Source: PUPG01 sp964463915 (GTDB taxonomy: Bacteria > Bacteroidota > Bacteroidia > Bacteroidales > UBA7960). Taken from it: 64,000 nt of DNA. The notes under the pieces were generated by a model. That model did not search any database. It was not told the DNA's origin and saw nothing but the letters and a program-made list of their open reading frames with translations. The DNA lies in NCBI GenBank assembly GCA_964463915.1, contig CAYXEH010000001.1, positions 71,408 to 135,407 of the forward strand, written 5' to 3'. The position numbers and the translations under genes were made by a program. Each line of letters starts with the position of its first letter. Position 1 is the stretch's first letter. Shown here in pieces: positions 53,274-60,335 of this stretch.

Positions 53274-54605
53274 ATGATTATGCCACTTTTTAATAAAAAC
53301 GCGACAAATATCCCTGAAAAAGACATTATTGACCTGGTTCAGCGTCATTCTCATGACCTTGACCGGGGCCTTGAGCCCCTGCTGGAAAAAATCGGAGACG
53401 CACGGATCGTGTTGCTGGGGGAAGCCTCCCATGGAACCCATGAATATTATCTCTGGCGTTCGCGCATTACCCAGCGACTGGTTAAAGAAAAAGGATTCAA
53501 AATAATCGGGGTGGAGGGTGACTGGCCTGACTGCTACCAAATTAACCGGTATATTCGTCATTATGCCGACAGCAGGCCATCGGCAGTTGAAGTATTGAAA
53601 GAATTCGATCGGTGGCCCAGCTGGATGTGGGCCAATTGGGAAATCGCTGCTCTGATGGAGTGGCTGAAAAAATATAATTCAGAAAAACCATTTAATCAAC
53701 AAACCGGATTTTACGGGCTTGATGTATACAGTCTTTGGGAATCACTGGAGGCCATTATAGAATATGTACGTAAGCATGATCCGGATGCAACAGCCGCGGC
53801 CGTTGAGGCGCTTCAGTGTTTTGAACCTTATCAGCGCGAAGGTTCAACATACGCCTCCGCTGCCCGTTTTGTACCTGACTCGTGCAAAAAGGAAGTGCTT
53901 GATGTACTCAGAAAGATCAGAATGCGGGTGCCCATGTACAACAGCGATCCGGAGGCACCATTCAGTGCTGAACAAAATGCAATGACCGCCGTAAATGCCG
54001 AACGCTATTACCGCTCCATGATCGAAGGCGGACCGGAATCCTGGAATATCCGTGATACGCATATGACCGACACACTGGAGAAGTTGCTTGATTTCCATGG
54101 TCCCGACTCCAGGGCCATTGTATGGGAACACAATACCCATATCGGTGACGCCCGTGCAACCGGCATGAGTCGTTCGGGAATGGTGAATGTCGGACAACTT
54201 GTCCGGGAAAAATGGGGACGGTCAAATTCAGTCCTTGTAGGTTTCGGTTCATACGAAGGTTCAGTCATTGCCGGAAGAGGATGGGGATCATCAATGGAAG
54301 AGATGGAAGTCCCTCCTGCCAGAGAAGATAGCTGGGAAGCCATCCTTCATCAATCCGACCCAAAAAACAAATTGATCATTACCTCCGAGCTGCGAAAAGA
54401 GTCAATGATGACCCAACACTTTAACCATCGGGCCATCGGAGTTGTTTATGATCCTGAACTGGAATACCGGCGAAATTATGTACCAAGCCTGATGACGGAA
54501 CGCTATGATGCCTTTTTATTCCTGGATAAAAGCCAGGGACTGCATCCGGTCAAAGGAAAAGCAGATGTGAGTAAAACCCCGGAAACTTATCCCTGGGGAA
54601 TATAG
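53274..54605 (+). CDS. erythromycin esterase-family protein
   Basis: A 443-residue protein of the erythromycin esterase (EreA/SuccinoglycaN-like) superfamily. The metal/catalytic motif GEASHGTHEYY is followed by GVEGDWPDCYQINRY, which carries the conserved Glu. WEHNTHIGDARAT and a C-terminal DAFLFLD motif complete the pattern. Many members found beside stress genes have no shown macrolide activity, so this should not be read as a resistance gene. It faces the pcm gene. Confidence 0.88.
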   Translation: MIMPLFNKNATNIPEKDIIDLVQRHSHDLDRGLEPLLEKIGDARIVLLGEASHGTHEYYLWRSRITQRLVKEKGFKIIGVEGDWPDCYQINRYIRHYADSRPSAVEVLKEFDRWPSWMWANWEIAALMEWLKKYNSEKPFNQQTGFYGLDVYSLWESLEAIIEYVRKHDPDATAAAVEALQCFEPYQREGSTYASAARFVPDSCKKEVLDVLRKIRMRVPMYNSDPEAPFSAEQNAMTAVNAERYYRSMIEGGPESWNIRDTHMTDTLEKLLDFHGPDSRAIVWEHNTHIGDARATGMSRSGMVNVGQLVREKWGRSNSVLVGFGSYEGSVIAGRGWGSSMEEMEVPPAREDSWEAILHQSDPKNKLIITSELRKESMMTQHFNHRAIGVVYDPELEYRRNYVPSLMTERYDAFLFLDKSQGLHPVKGKADVSKTPETYPWGI

Positions 54606-54697
54606 CCGGCCAGGGTACCGGATCCGTTCAGAATCCGCAAAAGAGGGATCGCCGTGCATAACCAATTGTCTTGGGTTGCAGCCATCATGAGGTAATC

Positions 54698-55324
54698 CTA
54701 CTCCTTCTGACCACCGGTCAGGGGAACAAAGCGCACCGGAATGAGGTCATGTTCCACAAATTCTTCCTCGCTTGTTTTTTTTATCAACGTAAGCTTCTGG
54801 AAACCATTTCCCAGGGGAATTAACAATTTACCCCCGGTCTTTAGTTGCTCTTTCAGTGCATTTGGTACACGAGGAGCTGCTGCCGTGAGCATTATCTTGT
54901 CAAAAGGTGCTTTTTCATACCACCCCTGATAGCCATCCCCATAACGGAGGGTCACATTGTCAATGCCGGCTTTTATGAGGTTTTTGCGGGCCAGCTCAGC
55001 CAGCCATTCTATGATCTCAATGCTGTAAACCTGTGACACGAGACGTGACAGTATCGCTGCATTGTATCCACAACCGCTGCCAATCTCCAGCACTTTATCT
55101 TCCGGTTTCAGCTCCATAGCCTGAGCCATGTAAGCTACGATATATGGCTGACTGATGGTTTGTCCTCTTCCGATCGGTAAGGGAGAATCATTGTATGCAT
55201 CCTCTTTCATCTCCTCGGGAACAAACAGCTCCCTTTCTACCTCACGCATGGCACGAAGGACCTTGCCATCATAAATATCCCGTCCTTTAAGTTGATGCTC
55301 GATCATTTTGTCTTTTGGATCCAT
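54698..55324 (-). CDS. pcm: protein-L-isoaspartate O-methyltransferase
   Basis: A 208-residue PCMT that methylates L-isoaspartyl residues in aged proteins using SAM. The SAM motif is VLEIGSGCGYNAAIL, preceded by the PCMT-specific LPIGRGQTISQPYIVAYM. GDGYQGW and LLIPLGNG are further family marks. It is cytoplasmic. It lies 83 bp downstream of the methyltransferase gene on the same strand. Confidence 0.95.
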   Translation of the reverse strand: MDPKDKMIEHQLKGRDIYDGKVLRAMREVERELFVPEEMKEDAYNDSPLPIGRGQTISQPYIVAYMAQAMELKPEDKVLEIGSGCGYNAAILSRLVSQVYSIEIIEWLAELARKNLIKAGIDNVTLRYGDGYQGWYEKAPFDKIMLTAAAPRVPNALKEQLKTGGKLLIPLGNGFQKLTLIKKTSEEEFVEHDLIPVRFVPLTGGQKE

Positions 55325-55407
55325 GTTCTTCTATTTTTAATCCCTGCCATTTCCCTGAAACGCAAATGAGGATTAGCGCAGGTTCTGTGATTAAGAATTC
55401 GTTTACT

Positions 55408-56208
55408 TTATTGCGGCTTGCGTGCTACACTGAGTAAGTGTTTGGATTGCTGAACCATTTGAGGGTCTTCACAATGGTCGATTACAAACTCCATCCAGGC
55501 ATCTTTCAGCTTATCGTCAAGCGAATGAAAAAGTTCAAACCGCTCCCCGAAAAAACCTTCTGCCCCGGCCAGATGCAATGGTTCCAGTCCTGCTTCTTCC
55601 ATCAGTGGATTCACCTCCGAGGGGTGGGCAAAATAGGCACCGGTAAAATACTCGGTAGCCTCCACAAAACGATCGTCTGTGCCTGTAGCCCATAGTTTCC
55701 TGGCTCCGTCGGGATAAAAGATGCCATTGGGGTTGTGTTTTACACCGTAAACCAGCGCCCCGATACGCGTCATAAAGGCAGAAAAAACTACGCCCCCGGG
55801 TTTCAGATGTTTTTTAGCCAAAGACAGTAATGTAAGACGTTTTTTCTTACTGATCATGTGATATAACGGGCCGAGAATCAATATTCCATCCCATTGTTTC
55901 TGGTTCCAGTACTTACTTTCCAGCGCATCCGAATTTTCAATAAACAAAAGATTTCGATGAGTTTCGACCCGCTTCTTTGCCAGCCGGATGTTTTGATCAG
56001 ACAAATCACTCAAGCCGACAAAAAAACCTTTGTTAAGAAGTTCCCGGGCATAACGGCCTGTGCCACAACCAATGTCGAAGATCTGATCGCCGGGATTCAG
56101 GTATTTTGTCACGAAATGCATGGTGACAGGAAGTTCAAACGGATGTTTATCGAGCCGTTTGTCTTCTTCAGCCACATGGTCATTGTAATATTCCTTTACC
56201 TTTTTCAT
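55408..56208 (-). CDS. class I SAM-dependent methyltransferase
   Basis: A 266-residue Rossmann-fold methyltransferase. Motif I is IFDIGCGTGRYARELL, with the acidic SAM-ribose strand at VGLSDLSDQNIRLA and the motif IV region at GILILGPLYHMI. The C-terminal half has extra helices. The substrate is unknown; small-molecule or lipid methylation is possible. Placed ahead of pcm, it may share its transcript. Confidence 0.88.
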   Translation of the reverse strand: MKKVKEYYNDHVAEEDKRLDKHPFELPVTMHFVTKYLNPGDQIFDIGCGTGRYARELLNKGFFVGLSDLSDQNIRLAKKRVETHRNLLFIENSDALESKYWNQKQWDGILILGPLYHMISKKKRLTLLSLAKKHLKPGGVVFSAFMTRIGALVYGVKHNPNGIFYPDGARKLWATGTDDRFVEATEYFTGAYFAHPSEVNPLMEEAGLEPLHLAGAEGFFGERFELFHSLDDKLKDAWMEFVIDHCEDPQMVQQSKHLLSVARKPQ

Positions 56209-56369
56209 ATATCATATGGTTTTTGTGCTTTTTCACTGCCCTGACCAGAAAAGGCCATTTAAATCAGGAGAAAAACAGCAAACTGGTTTAAAATGTAAAA
56301 CAAAAATGAAGCCATTAATGTTTTATTAATGAAAAACCAATTTCACAAATAAACCAAAAAAAATACACT

Positions 56370-56585
56370 ATGCAACAGAACATGGGCACCACAGACAAAG
56401 TGATCAGGATTGTCATTGCAGCATTGCTGGCAGTGCTTTACTTTACCAATGTAATTACAGGAACCCCCGGAATTGTCCTGCTTGTAGTTGCAGCAATACT
56501 TCTGATCACAACAATCACAGGATTTTGCGGGGTTTATAAGGTTTTGGGCATCAATACCTGTCCCAGAAAAGAGAAGAAAGGGTGA
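56370..56585 (+). CDS. DUF2892 (YgaP-like) inner-membrane protein
   Basis: A 71-residue protein with two helices (VIRIVIAALLAVLYF and GIVLLVVAAILLITTITGF) and a short C-terminal Cys motif (FCGVYKVLGINTC). The N-terminal MGTTDKVIRI is the standard DUF2892 start. In other bacteria the domain is fused to rhodanese (YgaP); here it stands alone. Confidence 0.92.
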   Translation: MQQNMGTTDKVIRIVIAALLAVLYFTNVITGTPGIVLLVVAAILLITTITGFCGVYKVLGINTCPRKEKKG

Positions 56586-57190
56586 GGCTTATATCCAGGC
56601 AGCCTGCAAAAAAACTAATCAGGGATTTCAAAAATAATTTGCTGATTAAACAGATCTATCGTAAAAGCGAACTGGCTGATTAAACAGATCTATCGTAAAA
56701 ACGAACTGTTGGATAATCCTCTCCTCTCCACTCAATGGAGCTTGCATAGCTTTCAAGTCCGAGTGCTTCGAGAGAGAGTTTATTAAAGTTTACATCTCTG
56801 GAGCCTGTTTCTATCTGCATTAAAATTCTGTTCCATTAATTGTGCAGGGTATAAACACCCATCCGTTCCTTACGACATAAGCCACCGCTGCCGGGCTGTA
56901 TAAGTGGCCACACCAACTGCCAATCCCCCAATATTCAGTGCATAAAAGTATCTGTCTTAGAATATTTCTCCTCGCTATGCGAATGGGATAATGAATCACG
57001 AGACAATTTTTTTATAAAGTATCTTATTTATAACATGGTTTATGCCAGCACGAATAATATACTAGTATTCAAACGCAAAAAGTTTTACCGCATAGACTGA
57101 AATGTACCGGAGCGGATACCGGGTGTCCGTATAAGCACACCTGACCCAATGATTGAATGACAAAGGGTAAATTCCTGACAACCTGACACG
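56586..57190. other. gene-free region with a 34-bp tandem duplication
   Basis: About 600 bases without a convincing gene. A 46-codon minus-strand frame (56680-56820) and a shorter one near 56840-56940 show no recognisable family and may be gene remnants. The only clear structure is the tandem repeat at 56641-56708. Confidence 0.5.
56641..56708. repeat. 34-bp tandem duplication
   Basis: Positions 56641-56674 and 56675-56708 are the same 34-mer (beginning GCTGATTAAACAGATC) with one mismatch, G versus A, near the end. The copies abut without a spacer, which suggests a recent slippage-type duplication. Confidence 0.9.
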
Positions 57191-57194
57191 GCAT

Positions 57195-57222
57195 AAAAAA
57201 ACCCCTTGTTTTTCAAGGGGTT
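57195..57222 (-). terminator. intrinsic terminator of tRNA-Cys
   Basis: On the minus strand AACCCCTTG-AAAAA-CAAGGGG is followed by seven T. The stem begins 11 bases behind the 3' end of the tRNA gene. Confidence 0.9.
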
Positions 57223-57232
57223 AGGGGGAGCT

Positions 57233-57306
57233 TGGAGGTCTCGAGCGGATTCGAACCGCTGTAAATGGTTTTGCAGACCACCGCCTAGCCACTCGGCCAC
57301 GAGACC
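57233..57306 (-). tRNA. tRNA-Cys (GCA)
   Basis: The minus strand folds as a cloverleaf. The acceptor GGTCTCG pairs with CGAGACC. The D arm is GCCGAGTGGCTAGGC. The anticodon loop CTGCAAA gives anticodon GCA in a GTGGT/ACCAT stem, and the T arm is AGCGG-TTCGAAT-CCGCT. A CCA tail is encoded (57235-57233). Confidence 0.92.
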
Positions 57307-57412
57307 ATTTCGCATAAGGTGGTGCAAATTTAATGATATCCGCAAAACCCACAAAATAAATTTAATCCATTTCAATCCTCAAGGCTTACCTCTGAAGGAT
57401 GACACCTGCTGC

Positions 57413-57763
57413 TTACCGTTCCATTTCCAGGCTGACGCATCGCATTTCTCCGCCCATGGGTGGATGCATCTTGGACACCTTCAGCTTCATATGGCGTATT
57501 TCGGGAAAACTATCCCCCAGGGCATCCAGTATCAGCCTGCCCAGGTGTTCAAGCAAATGCGATTTATTGGCCATCTGTGCTTTTACGGTCTCATACACTG
57601 CCTGGTAGTTCACCGTATCCTGCAGGTTGTCCGATTGTTCCGCGTTCCAGGTATCCACTTCAATGATCAGATCTACAATGAAACGATTCCCTATCACCTG
57701 TTCCTCTTTGAAACACCCGTGATAGGCATAAAACTCCATACCCTCGAGCAAAATCCTTGACAT
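57413..57763 (-). CDS. folB: dihydroneopterin aldolase
   Basis: A 116-residue FolB of folate biosynthesis, converting 7,8-dihydroneopterin to 6-hydroxymethyl-dihydropterin and glycolaldehyde. The active-site stretch EFYAYHGCFKEEQVIGNRF carries the conserved Tyr and Glu. The VNYQAVYETV motif and the C-terminal catalytic Lys region (LKVSKMHPPMGG) follow. The ATG at 57763 is chosen; a longer start at 57787 would lie in the predicted promoter. It is divergent from glnS and ends upstream of tRNA-Cys. Confidence 0.94.
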   Translation of the reverse strand: MSRILLEGMEFYAYHGCFKEEQVIGNRFIVDLIIEVDTWNAEQSDNLQDTVNYQAVYETVKAQMANKSHLLEHLGRLILDALGDSFPEIRHMKLKVSKMHPPMGGEMRCVSLEMER

Positions 57764-57784
57764 AGCAACAAATCTTTGAATAAT

Positions 57785-57792
57785 CAAAAGTA
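57785..57792 (-). promoter_or_regulatory. -7 promoter element of folB
   Basis: The minus strand reads TACTTTTG (TAnnTTTG), 21 bp before the folB ATG, which supports the shorter start. No -33 TTTG is seen. Confidence 0.5.
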
Positions 57793-57825
57793 CATATTTT
57801 CACCCCATAAAAAGACATTTTTTTG

Positions 57826-57833
57826 TACTTTTG
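57826..57833 (+). promoter_or_regulatory. -7 promoter element of glnS
   Basis: TACTTTTG on the plus strand, the same octamer as the folB element. The predicted transcript would start near 57840 and have a leader of about 115 bases before glnS. Confidence 0.5.
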
Positions 57834-57869
57834 CCTTTTGAAAAACCGAATTAACCGTTCGGCCATAGC

Positions 57870-57952
57870 CCTCGACAAACCAACGACTGGAGAGGGCGCA
57901 GCCCCCGACCAACTAACAACCGGAGGCGAGCAGCGCCGATAAACAAACAACT
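57870..57952 (+). repeat. degenerate tandem repeats in the glnS leader
   Basis: Three imperfect units follow each other, with starts near 57872, 57906 and 57937. They begin CGACAAACCAACGAC, CGACCAACTAACAAC and CGATAAACAAACAAC, each with a [C/T]GGAG(A)GGCG-type tail in the first two. The GC-rich tails can pair weakly (GGGCGCAGCCC is self-complementary). Confidence 0.6.
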
Positions 57953-57955
57953 TAC

Positions 57956-59644
57956 ATGAAAGATAACAACGACACCCCTGCCGCTTCCCTGAATTTCATT
58001 GAACAGATCATTGAAAAAGACCTGCAGGAAGGAACTACAGGCGGGCGGGTTCATACCCGGTTCCCCCCGGAACCAAACGGTTATCTTCATATTGGCCACG
58101 CAAAATCCATTTGCCTGAATTTTGGATTGGCAGAAAAATATAACGGAAAGTGCAACCTGCGATTTGATGACACCAATCCCACCAGGGAAAATGTGGAATA
58201 TGTCAATTCAATCAGGGCGGATGTAAAATGGCTGGGATTTGACTGGGAAGACAGGGAGTTTTACGCATCCGATTATTTTGAACAGCTTTACGAACTGGCT
58301 GTTTACCTGATCAGGAAAGGGAAGGCCTTTGTGTGTGACATGACAGGAGAGGAAATGGCGGCCAATCGGGGAACGCCTGCTACGCCCGGGAAAGAAAGCC
58401 CCTGGCGCAACCGCAGTCCCGAAGAAAACCTCGACCTGTTTGCACGTATGCGCAGGGGAGAGTTTGCAGACGGAGAAAAGGTATTGCGTGCCAAAATTGA
58501 CATGTCATCCCCGAACATGCATATGCGCGACCCGGTTATGTATCGTATCATGCGCACAGCTCACCACCGTACCGGCGATCAATGGTGCATCTACCCCATG
58601 TATGACTGGGCGCACGGCCAGAGCGATTACCTGGAAAACATCACCCATTCTGTTTGTACCCTGGAATTTGAGGTACACAGGCCCCTTTACGACTGGTTCC
58701 TGGATAACCTGGACATACAGGAGAACCGCCCCCGGCAGTTTGAGTTTGCGCGCCTGAACCTGAATTATACCGTCATGAGCAAGCGTAAACTGCTTGAACT
58801 GGTTGAAGGCGGATATGTGAAAGGCTGGGATGATCCACGCATGCCCACAGTTTCCGGATTGCGACGCAGAGGTTACACCCCTGCTTCCATACGCACCTTC
58901 TCCGAGAAAGTCGGGGTGGCGAAGAGGGAAAATGTGATCGACATGGCCCTGCTGGAATATTGCATCCGTGAAGACCTGAATAAAAATGCTCCCCGCGTAA
59001 TGGGCGTGCTTGATCCGGTGAAGCTGGTCATTGACAATTATCCGGATGACCAGGTGGAAGAACTTGAAGCCACCCGAAACCCGGAAAGACCTGAAGAAGG
59101 CCACCGGATGGTTCCTTTCAGCAAAATTTTGTATATTGAGCGAAAAGATTTCATGGAAGATCCACCGAAAAAGTTCTTCCGATTGTCCCCGGGAAAAGAA
59201 GTCAGGCTTAAGTATGCATACATCATTCGTTGCGAAAGTGTGGAGAAGGACCAGGCAGGTAACATTACGGCAATTCACTGCACTTATGATCCGGAAACCA
59301 AAAGCGGCATGGGGAGTACAAAGAAAGTAAAGGGGACTTTACACTGGGTGAGTGCCGATCATTGTCTGAATGCGGAATTACGACTGTACGACAGGCTTTT
59401 TGAAGCCCCGGATCCTGACGATGTGCCGGAAGGCGGTGATTTCAAAGATTCACTGAACCAGGAATCACTGGAAGTGACCAGCGGATTGGTTGAACCATCG
59501 GTAAAAGATGGAGTGGCAGGACAGCGTTACCAATTCGAAAGAACTGGTTATTTTTGCATAGACCCTGACAGTAGTCCGGAGAAACTGGTGTTTAACCGCA
59601 CAGTGACCCTGAGAGATTCCTGGGCGAAAATGCAGGGGAAGTAA
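57956..59644 (+). CDS. glnS: glutamine--tRNA ligase
   Basis: Class I glutaminyl-tRNA synthetase, 562 residues, which charges tRNA-Gln directly. The HIGH motif is in PPEPNGYLHIGHAKSI (His45-His48), the KMSKS-type motif is VMSKRKL at about residue 273, and the anticodon-binding beta barrels follow from about 340. The presence of GlnRS implies that this organism does not depend only on the GatCAB amidotransferase route for Gln-tRNA. A tRNA-Gln gene begins 7 bases after the stop, so enzyme and substrate RNA are likely on one transcript. Confidence 0.97.
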   Translation: MKDNNDTPAASLNFIEQIIEKDLQEGTTGGRVHTRFPPEPNGYLHIGHAKSICLNFGLAEKYNGKCNLRFDDTNPTRENVEYVNSIRADVKWLGFDWEDREFYASDYFEQLYELAVYLIRKGKAFVCDMTGEEMAANRGTPATPGKESPWRNRSPEENLDLFARMRRGEFADGEKVLRAKIDMSSPNMHMRDPVMYRIMRTAHHRTGDQWCIYPMYDWAHGQSDYLENITHSVCTLEFEVHRPLYDWFLDNLDIQENRPRQFEFARLNLNYTVMSKRKLLELVEGGYVKGWDDPRMPTVSGLRRRGYTPASIRTFSEKVGVAKRENVIDMALLEYCIREDLNKNAPRVMGVLDPVKLVIDNYPDDQVEELEATRNPERPEEGHRMVPFSKILYIERKDFMEDPPKKFFRLSPGKEVRLKYAYIIRCESVEKDQAGNITAIHCTYDPETKSGMGSTKKVKGTLHWVSADHCLNAELRLYDRLFEAPDPDDVPEGGDFKDSLNQESLEVTSGLVEPSVKDGVAGQRYQFERTGYFCIDPDSSPEKLVFNRTVTLRDSWAKMQGK

Positions 59645-59651
59645 TACATAT

Positions 59652-59724
59652 TGTCCCGTGGTGTAATTGGCAACACGTCTGATTCTGGATCAGAAGAGTC
59701 CAGGTTCGAGCCCTGGCGGGACAA
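59652..59724 (+). tRNA. tRNA-Gln (CTG)
   Basis: Cloverleaf of 73 bases. The acceptor TGTCCCG pairs with CGGGACA. The anticodon stem TCTGA/TCAGA encloses the loop TTCTGGA, giving anticodon CTG. The T arm is CCAGG-TTCGAGC-CCTGG. No CCA is encoded. It directly follows glnS. Confidence 0.93.
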
Positions 59725-59729
59725 CTTAT

Positions 59730-59772
59730 AAAACAGCCACTTACAGCCTTATTGCTTGAGTGGCTGTTTTAT
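59730..59772 (+). terminator. intrinsic terminator of glnS-tRNA-Gln
   Basis: AAAACAGCCACT (59730-59741) pairs perfectly with AGTGGCTGTTTT (59759-59770) around a 17-base loop. The T-rich 3' side (TTTTATTT) completes an intrinsic terminator six bases behind the tRNA. Confidence 0.85.
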
Positions 59773-59906
59773 TTCCTACAGGAGGGATTTCGGTTGATCA
59801 CCCATAAAACCCGCCGGGACATATAATTGCTTCTACATAACACTTTTTAAAAGCTGTAAAGCCTTGCTCATAAAGGGTTACAGAGGGAAATATCAAAATT
59901 TTTCAC

Positions 59907-60020
59907 TATATTTGCAGGTTCACAGGGGTAACTAATAAAGATTCTCTTTGTGGACTTTTTCGCGGAAGATCACGCTCCGGGACATGTCACCACAAGATGT
60001 GTCCCGGGTTAATTTTTAAT
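59907..60020 (+). promoter_or_regulatory. oad operon promoter element and structured leader
   Basis: TATATTTG at 59907-59914 is a -7 match. The leader of about 118 bases carries a hairpin CCGGGACA (59977-59984) / TGTCCCGG (60000-60007), followed by GTTAATTTTTAAT. The GC stem plus U-rich tail, 31 bp before oadG, looks like an attenuator or a terminator of a short transcript. It matches no riboswitch class I know. Confidence 0.5.
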
Positions 60021-60038
60021 CCACTAATGCTTTGATCT

Positions 60039-60287
60039 ATGGGACTTCCAGTTCAGGTATTCATTCTTGGTTTGCTTACCGTTTTTGTTGTACTGCTGGT
60101 GGTGGTCTACACCGGCAGGGTCATTATTTGGTTTGTGAACCGCTTTTTTGAACCTGCACCGGTTCGTGTCCCGGTCAAAGGTACTGGTCCGGCATCCCTT
60201 AAAAAGGGTCGTATTGCCGCCATCTCTGCTGCAGTTCATATTGTGACAAAAGGCAAAGGCAAGGTGGCAAAGATTGAAAAGCTTTGA
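60039..60287 (+). CDS. oadG: oxaloacetate decarboxylase gamma subunit (OadG family)
   Basis: An 82-residue small subunit of the Na+-pumping decarboxylase. One membrane helix (about residues 5-33) precedes a short linker with basic residues, and IAAISAAVHIVTKGKGK is the typical C-terminal segment. In the complex the gamma subunit anchors alpha to the membrane beta subunit. It is the first gene of the operon, 48 bp before the alpha gene. Confidence 0.85.
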   Translation: MGLPVQVFILGLLTVFVVLLVVVYTGRVIIWFVNRFFEPAPVRVPVKGTGPASLKKGRIAAISAAVHIVTKGKGKVAKIEKL

Positions 60288-60335
60288 TCCCGCACCCGTT
60301 TTAACATTTCTAATATCCACCCTAAACGATATACC

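Noticed and set aside
53274..54605. Reading the erythromycin-esterase family gene as an antibiotic-resistance gene
   Set aside because: It lacks resistance context and lies among stress genes; most members of this kind have no shown macrolide activity.
56680..56820. 46-codon minus-strand frame ending in the 34-bp repeat
   Set aside because: It is short, matches no family, and its end is made by the duplication; noted as a possible remnant only.
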